Source: Pelolinea submarina
Lineage (GTDB): Bacteria > Chloroflexota > Anaerolineae > Anaerolineales > Anaerolineaceae
Length of the DNA stretch: 64,000 bases
Assembly (NCBI RefSeq): GCF_003966975.1
Contig: NZ_AP018437.1
Span: forward strand, 1,240,001-1,304,000
Direction of reading: 5' to 3'
Shown here: positions 58,536-64,000 of the stretch, one piece after another
Layout of the letters: the number at the start of each line of letters is the position of its first letter
How positions within the stretch are numbered: the stretch's first letter is position 1
The notes under the pieces: model-generated
The model's database searches: none
What the model was told of the DNA's origin: nothing
The model's input: only the letters and a program-made list of their open reading frames with translations
Translations under genes and position numbers: made by a program

Positions 58536-60386
58536 GTGCTGTTTTTTTGGGGTATAGTCGGTATTATTCAAGATTTATTTCTACCGGGGCTGATTTTTGT
58601 TTACCTGCTGCGTTATCCCAAACGCCGCTTTGAAAGATTCATTGCGATTATCGCCTCCAGCCTGGTGATTAATTACTTGCTGGTTTTTCTTTTAACAGCC
58701 TGCCATATTTATATCCGGCCGGTGGTCTTTATCCTCCTAATCGTAGAAATTGGCAGCATAGCATGGCTTTACCGATTTAACCTCAAACAGCCGATTGAAG
58801 CTTTTTTCTCCAGGATAATTACGCAGATCGGCATCCTATATGCCAAAGGGCTGCGTGTTTTCCGCAAGGGGAATGATGAGTCCGCATTGGCAGTCTGTGC
58901 ACGCCTGTTATATTGGCTGTTCTGCCTGATTCTGGCTTATATTGCCCTGAATTGGATCTGGAAACTATTCATCTGGAACCTGGGCTCTTCTTTCAATTCA
59001 TACGATACGGTGGCTGAATGGAACCGCTGGGCATTGGATTGGGCGGCCAACCAATTACCAACCGGCACCTGGCGTTACCCGCAATTATTATCGTCCAATT
59101 GGTCTTTGATCTACGTTCTGATGGGCAACACAACGATACAGTTCTTTGCTAAGTCTTTCATGCCGCTTTTTACCCTGCTTATCCTGCTGATGATGGTGGA
59201 TCTGGCTTATCAAAAAAAGGCCCCCGGCTATTTATTGGGAACAGTCATTTCTTACCTGACTTTGAAGAAATTTCTAGGTGGATTCCTGATCGAAGGGCTG
59301 GCGGATATGCCGGCGGCTTTTCTGGCTTTCGCGGCCGTATATCTTCTAATCCTGCATCAACAAGATCCGAACGAAGCTGATTTTTCGCGCGGCGCGGTGC
59401 TGATGGCAGTCATTGCCGCCGGGGCAGGTGTTACCAAGCAGGTCGGCGTGGAATTTTTGGGTTTGTATGGCCTGGTGTTCCTGCTTTTTTATCTGCTTCC
59501 CCAAATCAAACGCGATAAACGGCAGGGTTGGAAAAGCTTGTGGATCAGCGTTGGCCTGGTACTGTTGATTGTAGTGCCCTGGTATGCCTACAGACAGGTG
59601 TTGATCGGGCAGGGCCTGGAAAATTCCGAGATGGGAATGATCATGGATGCCACTACCTACACATACCGGTCGGCAGATGTTTCTTTACGTTTCGATGCCA
59701 TCTGCCAAAATATGGGTAAGTATTTCTATTTATTCGTCCTGATCATCCCGTTCTCATTTCTGATGGATCCGTTAACGCGAGGAATCAATTTCCTGATTGC
59801 CCTGCCGCTGTTTCTCAGTTGGGGCTTTCTGGCAAGTTATGATTTCCGCAATCTATCCATTGCGCTGCCTATCCTGAGCATGAACAGCGGATTGTATATT
59901 CACCTGGTGATGGATAAATTATTTGGGATATTCAAAAAGATACCCTTTCAGCGCATCCGCAATTGGGCTGCAATTGGGCTGGTTGTGCTAATGGTGTTTT
60001 TGCTGGGTTATTTTTTCTACCCGGATGATTTGTTATATCAACGACATTCCGAAGCGGTCATGCAGACTTTCTCTACAACCATAAACCAGAAGTTGATGGA
60101 TGCGTTGAAGGATGAAAGCGGTGATTTTACCATTCTGACCAATTACCCGTTGGATTATCTGCCGGGGATGCAAAATAAAAAAGTCGCCACTATTTTCAAT
60201 GATTATGACTCTTACCGCTATGAATTGAACCATAAAGGTGTCGATTATGTCCTGGTGCCCAATTATGCCGATCAACAAATCCTGGATGATGTCCATGCAC
60301 GCATTCAAAGTGGGGAATTCGAATTGGTCTTCCAGGATGATACTTGGATCCCTTATGAATTCGTGAAAGTTTTGCCCTCAAAATAG
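58536..60386 (+). CDS. Polytopic membrane protein, GT-C/ArnT-like
   Basis: A 616-aa protein with about twelve helices, beginning at a GTG with AAAGG upstream. The region SSFNSYDTVAEWNRWALDWA has the acidic loop and Trp-rich character of GT-C enzymes such as ArnT. The soluble C-terminal tail (DFTILTNYPLDYLPG) is typical of this group. It is followed 51 bases later by a GT2 glycosyltransferase that could make its polyprenyl-phosphate sugar donor. Function is inferred. Confidence 0.68.
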   Translation: MLFFWGIVGIIQDLFLPGLIFVYLLRYPKRRFERFIAIIASSLVINYLLVFLLTACHIYIRPVVFILLIVEIGSIAWLYRFNLKQPIEAFFSRIITQIGILYAKGLRVFRKGNDESALAVCARLLYWLFCLILAYIALNWIWKLFIWNLGSSFNSYDTVAEWNRWALDWAANQLPTGTWRYPQLLSSNWSLIYVLMGNTTIQFFAKSFMPLFTLLILLMMVDLAYQKKAPGYLLGTVISYLTLKKFLGGFLIEGLADMPAAFLAFAAVYLLILHQQDPNEADFSRGAVLMAVIAAGAGVTKQVGVEFLGLYGLVFLLFYLLPQIKRDKRQGWKSLWISVGLVLLIVVPWYAYRQVLIGQGLENSEMGMIMDATTYTYRSADVSLRFDAICQNMGKYFYLFVLIIPFSFLMDPLTRGINFLIALPLFLSWGFLASYDFRNLSIALPILSMNSGLYIHLVMDKLFGIFKKIPFQRIRNWAAIGLVVLMVFLLGYFFYPDDLLYQRHSEAVMQTFSTTINQKLMDALKDESGDFTILTNYPLDYLPGMQNKKVATIFNDYDSYRYELNHKGVDYVLVPNYADQQILDDVHARIQSGEFELVFQDDTWIPYEFVKVLPSK

Positions 60387-60437
60387 AGAAATCCCAGGGG
60401 TATTAGGCATCAATTTATGGGAAGGGAGAAGTAAATT

Positions 60438-61382
60438 GTGGAAAAGCCAAGAGAAAATAGCATTGCCGTGCTGATTCCCTGTTACAACGAGCAGGCTACG
60501 ATACAAAAGGTTATCGACGATTTCCGCAGTCAATTACCGCAGGCGGTTATTTATGTGTTTGATAACAACAGTACGGATGACAGCCACAAGCTTGCCGAAG
60601 CAGCCGGGGCCATTGTGATCAAAGAGAAGCGCCAGGGAAAGGGCTTTGTGGTGGCGGCCATGCTGCGCAAGGTTAAGGCTGATTACTACATCATGGTGGA
60701 TGCCGACGATACGTACCCGGCGGAATACTGCCATGCGATGCTGCAGCCGTTATTTGAAGAACAGGCCGACATGGTTGTTGGGCAGCGCCTTTCGGAGTAC
60801 GATCGGCACGCTTTTCGGTTCTTACACTTATTTGGCAATAAAGCTATTTGCCGCCTGATTAATTCCATCTTCCATTCGGATTTGCGGGATCCGCTCTCGG
60901 GTTACCGCGCCTTCACGCGCGAGGTGGCACTGCAATTGCCGGTGGTGGCTAGCGGCTTCGACGTGGAAACTGAACTGACCTTACAGATGCTCTACCGCCA
61001 GTTTGTCATTCGAGAAATCAGCGTGCCTTATCGCGCGCGCCCTTCTGAAAGCCCCTCGAAATTAAATACGTTCAGGGATGGCTTCCGTGTGCTGATGAAG
61101 ATTTTCTTGATTCTGCGTTCCTACAAACCTTTGACCTTCTTTGGCGGCTTGGGAATAATCTGTGAGCTGATTTCTCTGGCTATCATCCTGTTCCTCGTAC
61201 CGCTGCGCCAGGAACCGACCGGCAACATACCCATCCTGTTGTTCACCCTCAGCTCCAGTCTATTCATGATCGGTATCCTGCTGGCTGCCATGGGCGTGTT
61301 CCTCAACTCGCTCAACTTTCGGTTATTGGAGGACATGAATACGATCACCAAGCAAATTCAAGATAACAGTTGGGATAAATAG
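60438..61382 (+). CDS. GT2 glycosyltransferase (dolichyl-phosphate-mannose-synthase-like)
   Basis: A 314-aa protein beginning at GTG after GGGAG. The GT2 domain has VLIPCYNEQATIQKVI and the DxD-type motif in YIMVDADDTYPAEY, followed by LSGYRAFTREVALQLP. Two C-terminal helices anchor it to the membrane. Such enzymes make polyprenyl-phosphate sugars for GT-C transferases, which fits the GT-C-like gene just upstream. Sugar identity is unknown. Confidence 0.9.
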   Translation: MEKPRENSIAVLIPCYNEQATIQKVIDDFRSQLPQAVIYVFDNNSTDDSHKLAEAAGAIVIKEKRQGKGFVVAAMLRKVKADYYIMVDADDTYPAEYCHAMLQPLFEEQADMVVGQRLSEYDRHAFRFLHLFGNKAICRLINSIFHSDLRDPLSGYRAFTREVALQLPVVASGFDVETELTLQMLYRQFVIREISVPYRARPSESPSKLNTFRDGFRVLMKIFLILRSYKPLTFFGGLGIICELISLAIILFLVPLRQEPTGNIPILLFTLSSSLFMIGILLAAMGVFLNSLNFRLLEDMNTITKQIQDNSWDK

Positions 61383-61420
61383 GGAATGAGAATTATTCCT
61401 ATATCAAAGGCCAAGTAGAA

Positions 61421-63133
61421 TCAACGTGGTTTCTTCTCAGTCAAAATCCGTTTTTGCTTTTCCTTCTTGCCCATGTCTTTCTCCACGAACAGCTTTTCGC
61501 CTGTGAAGGGATCCATTTCCGTGTAGTACATCAGCGCGGAGTACGTCGAGGGCAGCGGGGTGAAGATTTGCACCTGTTCGGGGGAGATGTGCAACTCATG
61601 GCTGGCAAAGTCCTTCAGCTTGCGCATATCGGCCTCGCTGCAGCCGGGGTGCGCGGCGATCAGGTAATAAGTCAGGTATTGGCGTAAACCGGCTTTGCGC
61701 GACAGATGGTCGAAGCGTTCCTTGAATTCCAGCAAAGCCGCGTGGCCGGGTTTGCCCATTTTGTTCAACACTTTATCCTGGCTGTGCTCCGGCGCGACTT
61801 TCAATTGGCCGGACACGTGGTGCTCTGTCAGTTCTTTGAGGTATTCCTCGCCGTGCTTCTGGTCGGCCAGGATCAGGTCGTAGCGCAAGCCGGAGCCCAC
61901 GAAGACCTTCTTAACGCCCGGAATGTGGCGCAGCTTGCGCAGCAGCTCCAGATGCTGGCTGTGGTCGGGTTTGAGCCCCGGGCAAACGATGGGGTAGATG
62001 CAGCGTTTGTCCGAGCAGGCGCCTTTTTCCAGCTTAAGCCCACACTCGTAGCCGTACATGTTGGCGGTTGGCCCGCCTACGTCGAAAATATACCCTTTGA
62101 AGTCCGGCAGATCGGCCAATGCTTCGGCCTCATCCATGATGGAATCCTGGCTGCGCCAGCGCACCGTGCGGCCTTCATGCACGGCGATCGCGCAAAAATT
62201 GCATTCGCCATAGCAGCCGTGGTGCGAGTTGATCGAAAAGCGGATGGTTTCCAGTGCCTTGACCGGCCCCTGCTGCTCGTAATAGGGGTGCTGCGCGCGC
62301 TGGTAGGGCAACTCGTAAACTGCGTCCAGCTCAGCCTGGGTCGCGTAGGGCGCGGGCGGGTTGTGCACGAGATAGCGGTCCCCGTGCAGTTGGTACAACC
62401 CTTTAGCCGTCAGCGGGTCGTTGTTCTGGTAAAACGTTTGGAACATCCGTGCGAAGGTGTACGGATCGGCCACCACGCTTTCATAGGGAGGCAGCTGCTC
62501 ATAATTCTGTGAATCGGAGGGCGGTTCCTTGCTGATGAAGCATAATCCGCGCAGGCCGCTGGGGTCTGCGCCTTTATCCATGCACTCGGCAAAATCCAAC
62601 ACGGATTGGTCCGCCATGCCGTACAACAAGTAATCGGCGCGCGCGTCGAACAGGATGGAACGCCGGATGCTGTCGGACCAATAATCGTAATGCGGCACGC
62701 GCCGCAGGGAAGCTTCGATGCCGCCCAGCAGGATGGGCGCGCTGTCTTTAAAATAGCGCCGGATCAGGTTGCAGTAAGTAATCACCGCGCGGTCGGGCCG
62801 GCGGTTGTTTTCACCGCCCGGGGTGTAATCATCCTTATGCCGTTTACGGCGGCTGGCGTTGTAATTGGCTACCATGGAATCCACACTCCCGCCGGTCACC
62901 CCCCAAAACAAGTTGGGTTCTCCCAGACGCGTGATATCGGCCGGGCCGTGGATATCCGGTTGGGCGATGATGCCCACTTTATAACCGTCTTTTTCCAGCA
63001 CACGCGCGATGACTGCTGACCCGATCAGCGGGCTGTCGATATAAGAATCACCGCTGATGAGGATTACGTCCAGATTTTTCCAACCGCGCCGGCGAACTTC
63101 CTCCGGGGTGGTTGGGATGAATTGACTTTCCAT
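61421..63133 (-). CDS. ygiQ: YgiQ-family radical SAM protein
   Basis: A 570-aa protein of the YgiQ family. The N-terminal B12-like region (LDVILISGDSYIDSPLIGSAVIARVLE) precedes the radical SAM cluster motif HHGCYGECNFCAIAVHEGR (CxxxCxxC), which holds the 4Fe-4S cluster. The C-terminal part contains VAPEHSQDKVLNKMGKPGH. The reaction is not known. It is a single gene with no obvious partners; convergent with the GT2 gene. Confidence 0.94.
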   Translation of the reverse strand: MESQFIPTTPEEVRRRGWKNLDVILISGDSYIDSPLIGSAVIARVLEKDGYKVGIIAQPDIHGPADITRLGEPNLFWGVTGGSVDSMVANYNASRRKRHKDDYTPGGENNRRPDRAVITYCNLIRRYFKDSAPILLGGIEASLRRVPHYDYWSDSIRRSILFDARADYLLYGMADQSVLDFAECMDKGADPSGLRGLCFISKEPPSDSQNYEQLPPYESVVADPYTFARMFQTFYQNNDPLTAKGLYQLHGDRYLVHNPPAPYATQAELDAVYELPYQRAQHPYYEQQGPVKALETIRFSINSHHGCYGECNFCAIAVHEGRTVRWRSQDSIMDEAEALADLPDFKGYIFDVGGPTANMYGYECGLKLEKGACSDKRCIYPIVCPGLKPDHSQHLELLRKLRHIPGVKKVFVGSGLRYDLILADQKHGEEYLKELTEHHVSGQLKVAPEHSQDKVLNKMGKPGHAALLEFKERFDHLSRKAGLRQYLTYYLIAAHPGCSEADMRKLKDFASHELHISPEQVQIFTPLPSTYSALMYYTEMDPFTGEKLFVEKDMGKKEKQKRILTEKKPR

Positions 63134-63223
63134 TAAAAGGAATTGTAACCGATGCTTGTTGCCGAATTACAGTTGAAACTCATCCGGTTATCTGGATGGA
63201 TAAAAGTTTGGGAAAGGAACTGC

Positions 63224-63649
63224 CTATCGATTAATATTCTTGGACATAATGACAATATCTTCTCGTAAATTCCAGCCCGCGTTTTGCCAGAACTTCAACC
63301 CCTCCTGGTTATCCGCGATCACGAAGATGTGGCATTTTTCGATGCCCTGGGCTTGCAGCGCGTCCAGACAGGCTTGCACCAATGCATTCCCGATTCCCTG
63401 TTTTTGGCAGTCGGCATGCACGGCCAGGTGATAAAGGTACCCGCGGCGGCCGTCGCTGCCGCCTAACACGGTACCGACGATTTGATCATCCTGCGCGGCG
63501 ATGAAACTGGTGTTTGGGTTGCGCAGCAGGAAGGCCTGGATGGCTTCCTCGCGGTCTGCGCTGGAGAGGCCCAAACCGGGCACCCCTTGCCAAAGCCGTA
63601 TTGCCCCTGCGTAGTCCGCCGATTGCATCAGACGAATTTGAACACCCAT
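63224..63649 (-). CDS. GNAT-family N-acetyltransferase
   Basis: A 141-aa protein with GGAGG before its ATG. The GNAT fold is complete: GVQIRLMQSADYAGAIRL, then YLYHLAVHADCQKQGIGNALVQA with the acetyl-CoA pyrophosphate loop, and a NQEGLKFWQNAGWNLR end. The small size and motif order fit general amine or ribosomal-protein acetyltransferases. The acceptor is unknown. It stands alone, transcribed away from the tRNA-Ser gene. Confidence 0.88.
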   Translation of the reverse strand: MGVQIRLMQSADYAGAIRLWQGVPGLGLSSADREEAIQAFLLRNPNTSFIAAQDDQIVGTVLGGSDGRRGYLYHLAVHADCQKQGIGNALVQACLDALQAQGIEKCHIFVIADNQEGLKFWQNAGWNLREDIVIMSKNINR

Positions 63650-63750
63650 TGCTCCTCCGATGGTACAAAGAAATAAATCAATAAAGCTATATTATCAAAA
63701 AAAGGCTGAAGTGAGCGGATTTTGTTGATGGATTAATTTAAGATAAGGGT

Positions 63751-63778
63751 TTGCCATTAAAAACAAACATGTTATAAT
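63751..63778 (+). promoter_or_regulatory. Promoter of tRNA-Ser
   Basis: TTGCCA (63751-63756), a 16-bp spacer and consensus TATAAT (63773-63778), 26 bases before the tRNA. Confidence 0.72.
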
Positions 63779-63804
63779 TTTGCCGCTATTCTGATAGCAG
63801 TCGT

Positions 63805-63893
<89 letters not shown>

Positions 63894-63982
63894 TTTTATT
63901 TAAGTTCCTCCCTCCTTTGAACCAATCCGTAAAGTCAGCCACAGGTATAATTTCTGTATATTATTTTTTACAGGGATGTGCA

Positions 63983-64000
63983 ATGGACAAACTGCGGGAC
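63983..64000 (+). CDS. Possible start of a gene running off the right edge
   Basis: An ATG at 63983 begins MDKLRD and stays open to the end. A TATAAT at 63946-63951 lies 32 bases upstream, but the ribosome-binding site is weak. Only six codons are visible, so no product can be named. Confidence 0.35.

Overview
The window looks like a chromosomal segment of a free-living, probably anaerobic member of the Chloroflexota, class Anaerolineae. This is inference from several features: lipoproteins and membrane proteins with long Thr/Pro 'TPT' linkers, bactofilins, many large GT-C-like membrane proteins, a DnaB-DnaD-DnaC replication operon, polymerase I with proofreading motifs, a biotin-dependent Na+-pumping decarboxylase, and base composition near 50% GC by eye. 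I see no phage, insertion sequence or CRISPR array. One tRNA (Ser, GGA) lies at the right edge.

Layout. 1-6.6 kb: a cut-off CHAP-domain protein, then a forward run of a Mg-chelatase-type AAA+ ATPase and VWA partner, a TPT-linker membrane protein, an orphan sugar-binding lipoprotein, a small membrane protein and a bactofilin-like membrane protein. 6.7-15.2 kb: LysE exporter with Lrp regulator, a phosphodiesterase-like protein, a GT-C-like protein, a phosphoribosyltransferase, a glycosyltransferase and proline biosynthesis (proB-proA). 15.2-20.6 kb: an intergenic repeat cluster, two tandem nucleoside deoxyribosyltransferases, and UDP-ManNAcA synthesis (wecB, wecC) with a ceramidase-like protein and a WecD-like acetyltransferase. 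20.7-25.6 kb: a two-component operon in which kinase and regulator are separated by a lipoprotein and a zinc-ribbon membrane protein. 25.9-34.8 kb: a decayed AGE-family epimerase remnant, polA, a phosphatase, the DnaB/DnaD/double-DnaC operon, a bifunctional-nuclease-domain protein and an atypical response regulator.

34.8-52.0 kb is the most interesting part. A four-gene decarboxylase operon (MmdA-D-C-B order) diverges from a GntR/FadR regulator and a long catabolic operon: creatininase-like hydrolase, zinc dehydrogenase, ribose-type ABC importer, TIM-barrel isomerase, transaldolase, CoA-acylating-type aldehyde dehydrogenase, a lone ascorbate-type PTS EIIC protein and a tartronate-semialdehyde-reductase-like enzyme. 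Three enzymes resemble the IolM/IolN/IolO set of the Thermotoga inositol pathway, but the lower half differs. I infer a route in which a keto-uronate is split by transaldolase into a dihydroxyacetone unit and tartronate semialdehyde, a carboxylate counterpart of the sulfo-transaldolase pathway. A consensus promoter overlapping a 15-bp-arm palindrome sits in the divergent intergenic region.

52.2-64 kb: a PH-domain-like membrane protein, a sugar aminotransferase, bactofilin and NeuD-like acyltransferase, 3-methyladenine glycosylase, two GT-C-like membrane proteins, a GT2 glycosyltransferase, a YgiQ radical SAM protein, a GNAT protein, tRNA-Ser and the first codons of a possible next gene. Several of these fit synthesis of surface glycans containing amino sugars.
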